Assembly (NCBI GenBank): GCA_039805565.1
Contig: JBDLTZ010000293.1
Span: 1 to 7,129 of the forward strand
Direction: 5' to 3'
Length of the DNA: 7,129 nt
Origin: CALJIC01 sp039805565
GTDB lineage: Bacteria > Chloroflexota > Chloroflexia > Chloroflexales > Roseiflexaceae
Shown here: in pieces, positions 1 to 6,667 of the stretch
Layout of the letters: the number at the start of each line of letters is the position of its first letter
Position numbering within the stretch: position 1 is the stretch's first letter
The notes under the pieces: model-generated
What the model was told of the DNA's origin: nothing
What the model saw: only the letters and a program-made list of their open reading frames with translations
Databases searched by the model: none
Program-made: the position numbers and the translations under genes

Positions 1-13
1 ATCGATCACGCCC

Positions 14-57
14 CGACTCACAAGACTCAAGACTCAGCACTCAGCACTCAGCACTCA
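14..57. repeat. Heptanucleotide tandem repeat overlapping a stop codon
   Basis: On the plus strand the units are CGACTCA (14-20), a two-base CA break (21-22), AGACTCA twice (23-36) and GCACTCA three times (37-57). All share the core ACTCA or CACTCA. Read on the minus strand, the direction of the adjacent gene, the array begins TGAGTGC and its first TGA (55-57) is the stop codon of the dehydrogenase. Seven is not a multiple of three, so the repeated TGA falls in every reading frame within three units. The array may begin at or before base 14; the bases before it (1-13) do not fit the repeat. Short heptamer arrays of this kind are known between genes in some cyanobacteria and other bacteria. 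No function is evident here. Confidence 0.85.
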
Positions 58-798
58 CGCCTTCCCGGCCAGCGACTCCGCGTACGCGAACGCGTCGTCC
101 TGCGGGTCGTAGCCGAGCAGCGCGCGCGCGTCGGTGATATCCATGCGCTTATAGCGGTTGTTTGAGACGCCGTGGAACACGCCGAAGCGCAGGCTCTCCG
201 GCGCCGCGACGCTCGCCTCGATCAAGCGCGCGCAGTCATCCGGCGTCAGGATCATGTCGAGCAGCGGGCTGCCGGGGTAGATCCACTCGCTGTTCGTGAG
301 CGGCAGCACCGCCCCGAAGCGCAGGCAGATCGCCGACATCCCGTGCTGGTCGGCGTACAGGCGACCGAGCGCCTCGCCCCACGCCTTCGTCGCCCCGTAG
401 AGGTTCAGCGGCGCCACCGGCTGGCTGGTGTGGATCTGCGCGTCCCGCGGGTAGCCGCCCACCGCATTGATCGTGCTGGCGAACACCACGCGGGCGCAGC
501 CGGCCTCACGCGCCGCCTCGAACACGTTGTACGCGCCCACGATGTTCGCCGGCAGCAGAGTCTCCCACGGCGCGAAGGTGCGCGGGTCAGCGGCCAGGTG
601 GACCACCGTGTGCGCCCCGCGGCAGACCGCGCGCATGGCCTCCATATCGGCGATGTCGGCCTGGGTGAAGGGCAGCCCGTACGTCTCTGCGGGCGGCAGC
701 GTGTCGGTGAGCGCTAGCGCGTAGCGATCCTTCAGCGCGCCGGTGAGGTGGCTGCCGATGCGGCCGGCGGCGCCGGTGATGAGGACGGTGCCATTCAT
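55..798 (-). CDS. Extended SDR family NAD(P)-dependent oxidoreductase, uronate dehydrogenase-like
   Basis: This 247-residue cytoplasmic enzyme probably oxidises or otherwise modifies a sugar or sugar acid with NAD(P). A Rossmann glycine motif GAAGRIG spans residues 9-15 (G9, G12, G15). An acidic residue at the end of strand 2 (D32) favours NAD, and D48 and the HLAA segment (67-70) fit the cofactor pocket. The catalytic set is S108/T109 in FASTINAVGG, Y134 and K138 in LYGATKAWGE. The order NIVGAYNVFEAAREAG, FAST, LYGATK and a late GVSNNRYKRMD..LLGYDPQDDAFAYAE resembles bacterial uronate dehydrogenase (Udh), which oxidises galacturonate or glucuronate to aldarolactones. It ends soon after that segment, shorter than the roughly 265 residues of Agrobacterium Udh. 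The ATG at 798 is chosen because the Rossmann strand starts right after it; the upstream in-frame ATG at 864 adds 22 unrelated residues. No strong ribosome site is visible. The SDR fold is certain; the substrate is inferred, and a nucleotide-sugar epimerase is the alternative. Confidence 0.9.
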   Translation of the reverse strand: MNGTVLITGAAGRIGSHLTGALKDRYALALTDTLPPAETYGLPFTQADIADMEAMRAVCRGAHTVVHLAADPRTFAPWETLLPANIVGAYNVFEAAREAGCARVVFASTINAVGGYPRDAQIHTSQPVAPLNLYGATKAWGEALGRLYADQHGMSAICLRFGAVLPLTNSEWIYPGSPLLDMILTPDDCARLIEASVAAPESLRFGVFHGVSNNRYKRMDITDARALLGYDPQDDAFAYAESLAGKA

Positions 799-921
799 AG
801 GTAGTGTGATTCCCGCGTGGTTGCAGAGCGACGAACAGCATAGACGGTGCGAAGTGCGACGCACAACGTGAGCCCTCGTGGCACGCTCGAGGCAGCTGTA
901 CCTCTCACGTGATACGTCGCA
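799..921. other. Intergenic region between exporter and dehydrogenase
   Basis: This 123-base gap lies between the exporter stop codon and the dehydrogenase start. On the minus strand it contains a CCTCG/CGAGG pair separated by nine bases (a weak hairpin without a T-tract), a CACGTG hexamer near 906-911, and the short inverted repeat GTGCG-A-CGCAC (854-864). No open reading frame with recognisable content lies here. The gap is long enough for its own promoter, so the dehydrogenase need not be co-transcribed with the exporter. Confidence 0.5.
837..866 (-). promoter_or_regulatory. Weak candidate promoter of the dehydrogenase gene
   Basis: On the minus strand TTGTGC (861-866) and TATGCT (837-842) are separated by 18 bases and lie about 40 bases upstream of the chosen ATG. 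The matches to the sigma-70 consensus are only 3/6 and 4/6, so this may be chance. The inverted repeat GTGCG-A-CGCAC (854-864) overlaps the -35 side and could be an operator if the promoter is real. Confidence 0.25.
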
Positions 922-2694
922 CTATGAACTCTCCCCGTGGGTGGCGAGCTGGTGGCGGTGCAGGCGCGCGTAGTAGCCGTTGTGCGCCAGCAGCGACTCG
1001 TGGTCGCCGTCCTCCACGACCACGCCGCGGTGCATCACAATGATGCGGTCGGCGCCGCGGATGGTGCTGAGGCGGTGGGCGATCACCACCGAGGTGCGGC
1101 TGCGGAGGATGCGGTCGAGCGCCTCCTGGATCAGCGCCTCTGTTGCGGTGTCGATGCTCGATGTGGCCTCGTCCAGCACCAGCACCCCCTCGGGGCTCAG
1201 CGCCAGCGCACGGGCGAGCGCCAGGAGCTGCCGCTGCCCCACCGACAGGTTGGCGCCGCCGGCGAGCACCTCGTAGTCGTAGCCGCCCGGCAGCTGCTCG
1301 ATGAAGCGCGCGGCGTTGGCCACCTCGGCCGCGCGGCGCACGTCGGCGTCGGTGACATCGTCGCGGTAGAGCCGGATGTTGTGCGTGATCGTGCCCGCGA
1401 GGCAGACCGGGTCCTGCGGCACAACCGCCACTGCGCGGCGCAGTGTCCGCAGGCTCAGCCGCCGGATGTCGACGCCGTCGAGCATGACCAGGCCCTGCTG
1501 CGGGTCGTAGAAGCGCGCCAGCAGGCCGACGAGGCTGGACTTGCCGGCGCCGGTGGCGCCCACCACCGCCACGCTCTGCCCCGCCGGGATCGCCAGCGAG
1601 ACCCCGCGCAGCACCGGCTCGTCGGGCACGTAGCTGAAGGCCACGTCGCGCAGCTCGATGGCGCCGCGCACCCTCGGCAGCGAGACCGCGTCTTCGGGCT
1701 CCTGGATGCTCGGGCGCGTCAGGAGCATGCGCTGGACGCGCTCGGCGGCGCCGAGGGCGATCTGCACCGCGTTGTACTGCTCGCCAAGCCGCAGCACGGG
1801 CTGGAAGGCGCGCTCGGTGTACTGCACGAAGGCCACCAGCGTGCCGAGCGTCGCCCAGCCCGCCAGCACCCCCTGCCCGCCGCCGTATAGCACCATCGCC
1901 AGGCCCACCGCCGCCAGGACCTCCTGCGTGGCGAGGAACTTGGCGCTGCTGTCGCGCAGCCGGATCAGGGCGCGCCGGTAGCCGGCGTTGTAGCCGTCGA
2001 ACTCAGCCGTGCTGGCCCGCTGGTCGCCGAACAGCTGCACGATCCCCATGCCGTGGAAGCGCTCGCTGAGGAATGCGCTGCTGCGCGCCAGCGCGGTGCG
2101 CTCGCCGGTGGAGGAGCTGCGGATCAGGCCGCGGAAGTAGCGCGTGACGAGCGCCAGTATGGGCAGCACCGCCAGCGCCAGCAGGGCCAGCTTCCAGTTG
2201 ACGGCGAACATCACGACGACGATCGCGATCAGGGTGACGCTCTCCACCAGGATGGTGACGGCGCTCGAGGAGAGCAGCGCGTTGATCGTGTCGATGTCGC
2301 TGGTGAGGCGGGTCACGAGGTCGCCGGTGGGCATGCGCCCGAAGAACTCCTGGCCCTGGTGCAGCATGTGGTTGAACAGCCGGGTGCGGAGGTCGGCGAG
2401 GGCGCGCTGCCCGGCCTGCTGGAGGAAGTAGGTGTAGGCGTACTGCAGCACGAACATCAGGATCGCGGCGCTGCCGTAGAGCAGGGCGATCGGCCAGAGC
2501 CCCTGCGGGTCGCCCGCGGCGATCGGGCCGTCGATCGCCTGCTGCAGCAGGGCCGGCGGCACGACGTTGAGCACGGCTGTGGCGAGCAGCAGCACGATCG
2601 CGAGGAGCAGCGGGCGCCAGTGGGGTGCGGTGGTGGTCGCGAGCAGCCAGACGAGGGCGGCGTCCTGGCCCTGTTCTTTGGGTTCCTCTGCCAT
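922..2694 (-). CDS. Type I ABC exporter half-transporter, fused permease and ATPase (MdlB/BmrD-like)
   Basis: This 590-residue inner-membrane protein is one half of an ATP-driven exporter for lipids, drugs or peptides; it must dimerise to work. An N-terminal six-helix domain (TM segments near residues 28-50, 67-91, 144-164, 166-184, 258-280, 282-300) includes the QQAIDGPIAAGD segment (51-62) typical of this class. The ATPase has Walker A GATGAGKS (379-386), Q-loop Q427, signature LSVGQ (483-487), Walker B VLVLDE with D508 and E509, D-loop SSID (512-515) and switch H540. All catalytic positions are intact. LSVGQ instead of LSGGQ, and the C-terminal layout, match the MdlB/BmrD side of heterodimeric exporters, but no partner gene lies next to it. 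The ATG at 2694 is preferred: it has an AGGG ribosome site five bases upstream and the length is normal. The in-frame ATG at 2733 sits within a few bases of the predicted transcription start. Substrate unknown. Confidence 0.95.
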   Translation of the reverse strand: MAEEPKEQGQDAALVWLLATTTAPHWRPLLLAIVLLLATAVLNVVPPALLQQAIDGPIAAGDPQGLWPIALLYGSAAILMFVLQYAYTYFLQQAGQRALADLRTRLFNHMLHQGQEFFGRMPTGDLVTRLTSDIDTINALLSSSAVTILVESVTLIAIVVVMFAVNWKLALLALAVLPILALVTRYFRGLIRSSSTGERTALARSSAFLSERFHGMGIVQLFGDQRASTAEFDGYNAGYRRALIRLRDSSAKFLATQEVLAAVGLAMVLYGGGQGVLAGWATLGTLVAFVQYTERAFQPVLRLGEQYNAVQIALGAAERVQRMLLTRPSIQEPEDAVSLPRVRGAIELRDVAFSYVPDEPVLRGVSLAIPAGQSVAVVGATGAGKSSLVGLLARFYDPQQGLVMLDGVDIRRLSLRTLRRAVAVVPQDPVCLAGTITHNIRLYRDDVTDADVRRAAEVANAARFIEQLPGGYDYEVLAGGANLSVGQRQLLALARALALSPEGVLVLDEATSSIDTATEALIQEALDRILRSRTSVVIAHRLSTIRGADRIIVMHRGVVVEDGDHESLLAHNGYYARLHRHQLATHGESS

Positions 2695-2695
2695 C

Positions 2696-2705
2696 ACATC
2701 CCTGT
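2696..2705 (-). promoter_or_regulatory. Ribosome binding site of the exporter gene
   Basis: The minus strand reads ACAGGGATGTG directly before the ATG at 2694, giving an AGGG core with a five-base spacer. It decides the start in favour of the ATG at 2694 over the upstream in-frame ATG at 2733, which has only a C-run before it. Confidence 0.5.
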
Positions 2706-2744
2706 GTGGTAGCCGGAGCGCGCCGGCACGCATCGGGGGTGCAT

Positions 2745-2774
2745 ATTATATACCACTGTTGTTTTGGGCGTCAG
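2745..2774 (-). promoter_or_regulatory. Predicted sigma-70-type promoter of the exporter gene
   Basis: On the minus strand a perfect -10 hexamer TATAAT (2745-2750) follows CTGACG (2769-2774, 4/6 match to TTGACA) with an 18-base spacer. It lies in an AT-rich island (about 2741-2765) that stands out in GC-rich DNA. The expected transcription start is near 2738, giving a leader of roughly 44 bases to the ATG at 2694. The -35 element lies inside the hairpin at 2766-2779, so the promoter and the preceding hairpin share bases. Confidence 0.6.
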
Positions 2775-2779
2775 CGCCC
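2766..2779. repeat. Small perfect hairpin, GGGCG-TCAG-CGCCC
   Basis: This is a five-base-pair stem with a four-base loop. On the minus strand it is followed by AAAACAAC, so it is not an intrinsic terminator in the direction of the genes. It overlaps the predicted -35 element of the exporter promoter and is the second of two hairpins in this spacer. Confidence 0.6.
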
Positions 2780-2794
2780 CTCTGCCGGGGGAGC

Positions 2795-2816
2795 GCGAGG
2801 GGCCGCTGCCCCTCGC
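2795..2816 (-). terminator. Strong GC hairpin just after the permease gene, terminator-like but without a T-tract
   Basis: A perfect nine-base-pair stem, GCGAGGGGC paired with GCCCCTCGC around a four-base loop, starts ten bases after the permease stop codon. Its position fits the 3' end of the upstream transcript. On the minus strand it is followed by GCTCCCCC and not by T residues, so it is either a U-less transcript-end structure that blocks exonucleases, a helper of Rho-dependent termination, or a copy of a dispersed palindromic element. The structure is directly visible; the terminator role is inferred. Confidence 0.45.
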
Positions 2817-2826
2817 ACGAGCGAAT

Positions 2827-5733
2827 CTACACCGCCTCACCCAGCTTCACCGCCTCGAAGATCCGCATGCGCCGCAGCAGCGCCAGGATCGCCACCACCG
2901 TGAACACCAGCAGCCCGCCAGCCACAGCGTACACGATCGCGATCTGGTCCCACGCGATCTGCACCACGAACGGCGGCGTGTTCGGGAACACCCCCGTCCG
3001 CACCTGCAGGAACGGTACGAACAGCTGGCTCGCCAGCACCCCTAGCCCCGTGCCGATCGCCGCGCCCAGGCCGATCACCAGCGCCTGCTCGACGATCAGC
3101 AGCACACCGAGCTGCCCGCCGCTCAGCCCCATCGCCCGCAGCACCCCCAGCTCCACCAGCCGCCGCTGGAACGACAGCAGCGTGTAGGCCAGGAAGCCGA
3201 TCACGCTCACGAGCGTGGTGGCCAGGAAACCCACCGAGAGCAGCCCGAACAACCCCTGCCGCTCCGGCCTCAGCAGGTCGTTCTGCAGCAGCGCCCCCGG
3301 CGTGGAGCGCAGCACCCGCAGCCCGTAGCCCAGCGCCGACCCCGCCACCCGCTGCAGGTCCGCCCCATCCTCCAGCTCCAGCCAGACCTCCCACGGGTAC
3401 TGCGCGCCCTGCTGCTCTGTAGCGTAGTCCAGGTTGCCGATCAGGAAGGGCGTTCCCTCGTCGTAGAGCGTCGGGAAGTACGTCAGCGTCCCGGCCATCA
3501 CCACCGGCACGTCCACCCGCGCGCCCAGGTCGTTCATCTGCACGGTGAAGCGGTCGCCAGTGCGCAGCCCTTTCTCCTCGGCGAAGGTCTCGGACACCAG
3601 CACTGCGCCCGGGCTATCGGCCAGCCGATTCAGCAGCGCCCCCAGCGTCTCCGGCGCGTAGTCCTCGCGCCAGGACTCGGCCAGCACCGGCCCCAGCGTC
3701 AGGCGGTCCACGCCGTAAAAGATCCCCTCGGCGCCGCGGCCGCTCCCCACCACGATCTCTACCTGGCTCGGGGCCACGAATGTCGCGTGGCGAGCGCCCG
3801 GGAGCTGGGTGTACTCCTCCACCGGCACGAACAGGTAGTCCTTGCTAACGGCCTCGCCCGCCTCGCCGGTGGCGCCTACGGCCCCCGCCCCCGGCAGCTG
3901 CTCGCCGCTCGCCTGCGCCGAGAGCTCGCGGTCGCCGGCGATCGAAGCCGAGGTGACCGTGCCGCCCACGTACACCAGCCGCGCGTCCGCACCCGCCCGG
4001 TAGCGCGAGCGCTCCTCGCTGTGCCTGTCCAGCGTGCGCGCCATCGAGGCGGTGAAGATCGCCAGGCTCAGCGTCAGGCCGATCAGCAGCACCGGGCCGG
4101 TGTAGGCCGTGGGGGTGCGCGCCAGGTAGCGCAGCGCCGTCACCACCGACACGCCGGGCAGCCGCGCGAACAGCCACGCCATCCCTGAGAGCAGCAGCGG
4201 GATCAGCCGCAGCGACACCAGCGCCAGCGCGAAGACCATCAGCGCCGGGGCCAGCAGCAGCAGCGGGTTGCGGAACGGGTCGTCGGCCGAGACCGTCACG
4301 CCCGGCACGCCGATCATGCCGTGCAGCCGCAGCTGCTGGTAGCCGTACAGCGCCGGGATCAGCAGCAGCAGATCCACTCCGAGGCGCTGCCACAGAGGCC
4401 GGCGCCCGCTGCGGGCCCGCTCGCTCTTGAAGGAAATGATCGTGCGGCGCGAGGAGGCCAGCGCCGGGAGCAGGATCGCGGGCAACGCCAGCACCACGAC
4501 CACCGCCCCGTGCCACCAGCTCGCCGGCAGGAGCTCGGGCTGCGGCCCTGCCAGCGGCGCGAACTGCAGGAACGACTGCGTCCAGGAGATCAGGTGCGCC
4601 ACACCCACGCCCAGCGGCACGCCCGCCAGCACGGCGGCCAGCGCCAGCGCCACCCCCTCGCCCAGGGCCAGCAGCAGCAGCTGCCCGCGCGAGCTGCCCC
4701 GGCTTCGCAGCACCGCCACCTCCTGCTGCTGGCGCTGCACGGTCATGCCCGCCACCTGCGCGGTGAAGTAGCCAATCAGGCCCAGCAGCGGCACGCTGAA
4801 CAGCGCCAGCGTCACAATCAGCAGCCGCACCTGCTCGCGGTGCCGCTCGAGGGCCTCCACCGGCGAGACGCCGAGCACGGCCCCCGGCAGCGCCTGCTGC
4901 ACATCGGCGGTCACGGTCTGGATGCGCGCCAGCAGGCTGCTCACATCCGAGCTCCGCACCGCGCTGCCGTCAGGCGCAGTGTACCAGGCGGCGTAGTGTA
5001 CCCAGTGCCGCTCGGGCACGCCCACCACCGCGCTGAAGCTCTCCTCCGGCACCAGCAGCACGTCGCTGTACGTCGATGGCGGGTTGAACCAGTAGCCGGC
5101 ATCGGCGTCGCTCGGCCGCCAGATGCCGGCCACGCGCACCTGAACCTGCAGCGGCTCGCGGCGATTGCGGTTGTCCACCAGAAAGACATCATCCACCAGG
5201 ATGGTGTTCTTGCTGGCCGTAGTCTGCGCCACCAGCACCTCGACCGGCCCGGAGCCGGCGTAGGGCTTCGGCAGCGCGCCCTGCACGACCGTAATGTGCT
5301 GCTCGAGGCCCGACATGAAGCCGAGCCGGGCGAACATCACCTCCTTGCCCTGCCCGTCCGCGAAACCGACCCGCAGCTTTTCGGTGCCGGCGTAGCGCAC
5401 GGCTGGCGGCGCGGGCAGCGGCACGCCGGCCCCCGCGATGTCGCCCGCCAGCGCGCTTGCCCGGCGGTACTGCTCCAGCGTCACGCCTCGGTCACGCGCG
5501 CCGCCGTAGGTGTAGACCATCGCGAAGGGCGGCAGCGGACTCTCCTTCGCGTCCGCCTCCAGGGAGGCCAGCAGCACGCGGTAGCCGGCCGCCTCGGCGT
5601 ACACGGGGATACTCACCACCAGCGCCACGGCCAGGGTGAAGCCGGCCCACACAGCCAGCACGAGGCCCACCTGGCTGAGCAGGCGACGCCAGATGACGGC
5701 GGGGAAGGTGAGGAGATTTGCGACAGTATGCAT
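2827..5733 (-). CDS. Large ABC transporter permease with two FtsX cores (YbbP-like layout)
   Basis: This 968-residue integral membrane protein is the permease of a MacB/LolCDE/YbbAP-type (type VII) ABC system, which uses ATP in the cytoplasm to drive work on the outer face, such as lipid or peptide extraction. About ten helices are visible: residue 22-43, then a large exported domain (about 50-300), a first core at 303-326, 351-383 and 408-427, further helices near 451-465, 487-517 and 543-564, a second exported domain (about 565-828), and a final core at 829-855, 873-903 and 929-953. The cores carry matching elbows, EVAVLRSRGSSRGQL (338-352) and ELGVLRAMGLSGGQL (861-875), the ATPase-coupling region. 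A Gly/Ala-rich linker sits near 608-628. There is no ATPase domain and no lone ATPase gene next to it. The start is the ATG at 5733, with only a weak CAGG upstream; the hydrophobic N-terminus fits. It follows the deacetylase-like gene by 23 bases, suggesting one operon. Substrate unknown. Confidence 0.92.
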   Translation of the reverse strand: MHTVANLLTFPAVIWRRLLSQVGLVLAVWAGFTLAVALVVSIPVYAEAAGYRVLLASLEADAKESPLPPFAMVYTYGGARDRGVTLEQYRRASALAGDIAGAGVPLPAPPAVRYAGTEKLRVGFADGQGKEVMFARLGFMSGLEQHITVVQGALPKPYAGSGPVEVLVAQTTASKNTILVDDVFLVDNRNRREPLQVQVRVAGIWRPSDADAGYWFNPPSTYSDVLLVPEESFSAVVGVPERHWVHYAAWYTAPDGSAVRSSDVSSLLARIQTVTADVQQALPGAVLGVSPVEALERHREQVRLLIVTLALFSVPLLGLIGYFTAQVAGMTVQRQQQEVAVLRSRGSSRGQLLLLALGEGVALALAAVLAGVPLGVGVAHLISWTQSFLQFAPLAGPQPELLPASWWHGAVVVVLALPAILLPALASSRRTIISFKSERARSGRRPLWQRLGVDLLLLIPALYGYQQLRLHGMIGVPGVTVSADDPFRNPLLLLAPALMVFALALVSLRLIPLLLSGMAWLFARLPGVSVVTALRYLARTPTAYTGPVLLIGLTLSLAIFTASMARTLDRHSEERSRYRAGADARLVYVGGTVTSASIAGDRELSAQASGEQLPGAGAVGATGEAGEAVSKDYLFVPVEEYTQLPGARHATFVAPSQVEIVVGSGRGAEGIFYGVDRLTLGPVLAESWREDYAPETLGALLNRLADSPGAVLVSETFAEEKGLRTGDRFTVQMNDLGARVDVPVVMAGTLTYFPTLYDEGTPFLIGNLDYATEQQGAQYPWEVWLELEDGADLQRVAGSALGYGLRVLRSTPGALLQNDLLRPERQGLFGLLSVGFLATTLVSVIGFLAYTLLSFQRRLVELGVLRAMGLSGGQLGVLLIVEQALVIGLGAAIGTGLGVLASQLFVPFLQVRTGVFPNTPPFVVQIAWDQIAIVYAVAGGLLVFTVVAILALLRRMRIFEAVKLGEAV

Positions 5734-5756
5734 GTGGTGGCCTGAATCTACGCGCG

Positions 5757-6644
5757 TCAGCGCGTCATCCGCCGGAACCGCTCGTGCGCGGCGGTGAGCG
5801 TGACGGGGACGATCTCGTAGGACGACGCCAGCTCGTCGAACAGGTCGAGCAGCGCGTCAAGCGTGCGCGCGTGCGGGCTGTCGTCGTCGAAGAAGGGGAT
5901 GCGGCTGCTGGCGGTGAGGCAGAGCGCGCGGAACGCCGTCCCCGCGGCCGCCATGTCGGACAGGCGTCGCTCGACCACCGGGCGGTGCAGCGCCTCGAGG
6001 GTGCCGCCCTCGAGCGTCAGCTCGTAGGGCATGCCGTCGAGCTGACGCTGCTCAGGGTCCGTGCTGAGCGGCAGCTCGAAGAACGGCAGCTCACCGGGGC
6101 GCAGCCGGTCGGCGGGGTCGACGTAGTGCGCGTCGGGGTAAGCACCGCGCCAGCGCATCCCGAGGCGCGGGATCTCCCACCCGGGGCGCGAGAGTGATCC
6201 CTGGCGGAAGCCGAGGTCGTAGAGCACTTTAAAGGTGGTGTCGCTGGCGGAGTGCTTGCCGGTGCGCACCGACCGGGGGCGCGACCCCAGCGCATCGGCG
6301 AAGCGCTCGGCGGCGAAGTCGGCGATCAGGCGCTGGTCCTCCGCGCTGTAGGTGCCGAGGTCCTGCTTGAAGCGGCCGAGCTCCATCGTCGGCGGGTGCA
6401 GCAGCAGCCCGAGCTCACCCCCCCTGGCAGCCATCTCCTCGAGCAGAGGGGCGTGCTCGGCGGCTGCCTCGTGCGCCAAAAACAGCGTCACCGGGTAGCC
6501 GGCGGACGTCAGACGCACGCAGAACGCCTCGATCGCTCGGGCGCTCTGCTCCCAGCTCTGCGGTACGTCGCGGGTGCCGCGCCTGAGGGCGACGACGTCG
6601 CAGTTCATGGTGAAGGCGATGTGCAGCGGGGTGCGTTCGGTCAT
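5757..6644 (-). CDS. Polysaccharide deacetylase-like (NodB-fold) protein with incomplete metal site
   Basis: This 295-residue protein belongs to the NodB/CE4-like superfamily, whose active members remove acetyl groups from sugars using a metal held by Asp-His-His. Visible blocks in order: FTMNCDV (11-17) in the motif 1 position, a helix and strand PVTLFL (51-56), ELGLLLHPP (77-85) in the motif 2 position with H83, SVRTGKHSASDTTFKVLYDLGF (125-146) in the motif 3 position with R127, SLSRPG (150-155), FFELPLSTD (188-196), and a C-terminal strand with ALCLTASSR (240-248) followed by FFDDDSPHARTL. The second motif 2 histidine would fall at M87, and no histidine sits in the ALCLTASSR strand, so hydrolysis is doubtful. 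No signal peptide is seen, so it is probably cytoplasmic. The ATG at 6644 is preferred over the ATG at 6665: a GGGAG element lies upstream and the extra seven residues are not conserved-looking. The permease follows 23 bases on. It could be a binding or regulatory relative. Confidence 0.8.
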   Translation of the reverse strand: MTERTPLHIAFTMNCDVVALRRGTRDVPQSWEQSARAIEAFCVRLTSAGYPVTLFLAHEAAAEHAPLLEEMAARGGELGLLLHPPTMELGRFKQDLGTYSAEDQRLIADFAAERFADALGSRPRSVRTGKHSASDTTFKVLYDLGFRQGSLSRPGWEIPRLGMRWRGAYPDAHYVDPADRLRPGELPFFELPLSTDPEQRQLDGMPYELTLEGGTLEALHRPVVERRLSDMAAAGTAFRALCLTASSRIPFFDDDSPHARTLDALLDLFDELASSYEIVPVTLTAAHERFRRMTR

Positions 6645-6651
6645 ATCGGTG

Positions 6652-6661
6652 CGCTTCTCCC
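6652..6661 (-). promoter_or_regulatory. Ribosome binding site of the deacetylase-like gene
   Basis: The minus strand reads GGGAGAAG about ten bases before the ATG at 6644. It is absent before the alternative in-frame ATG at 6665, which supports the shorter start. It would lie near the 5' end of the transcript predicted from the promoter at 6668-6696. Confidence 0.4.
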
Positions 6662-6667
6662 GCATGC

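Noticed and set aside
14..57. Repeat array considered as a CRISPR fragment
   Set aside because: The units are seven bases and directly adjacent without spacers, so this is a simple tandem repeat.
937..1890. Plus-strand open reading frame (317 codons) opposite the exporter ATPase
   Set aside because: It is antisense to intact Walker and signature motifs, has biased Arg/Ala/His/Gln composition and no recognisable fold. Stop codons are simply rare in GC-rich DNA.
2053..2712. Plus-strand open reading frame (219 codons) opposite the exporter membrane domain
   Set aside because: Shadow of the exporter gene with low-complexity Glu/Gly/Gln/Arg composition; no independent support.
2795..2816. Hairpin considered as a standard Rho-independent terminator
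   Set aside because: The stem is strong, but no T-tract follows on the minus strand, so only a terminator-like label is justified.
4250..4375. Runs of CAG triplets considered as a microsatellite
   Set aside because: They are the complement of CTG leucine codons in transmembrane helices of the permease and are explained by coding.
3845..4516. Minus-strand reading frame overlapping the permease in another frame
   Set aside because: An out-of-frame copy of the permease region, Ala/Gly/Arg-rich, without any motif. The permease frame has helices in the right places, so no frameshift is implied.
922..5733. Exporter and FtsX-type permease considered as one transporter system
   Set aside because: The exporter is a complete type I subunit with its own fused ATPase, belongs to a different ABC class, and is separated by hairpins and its own promoter. 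The ATPase is not of the LolD/MacB kind.
4321..5745. Long plus-strand open reading frame (474 codons) opposite the permease
   Set aside because: It lies entirely antisense to a clearly recognisable permease. The product is packed with His, Arg, Gln and Ala in the pattern expected from the complement of Leu/Ala/Val-rich codons in GC-rich DNA, and has no domain or ribosome site.
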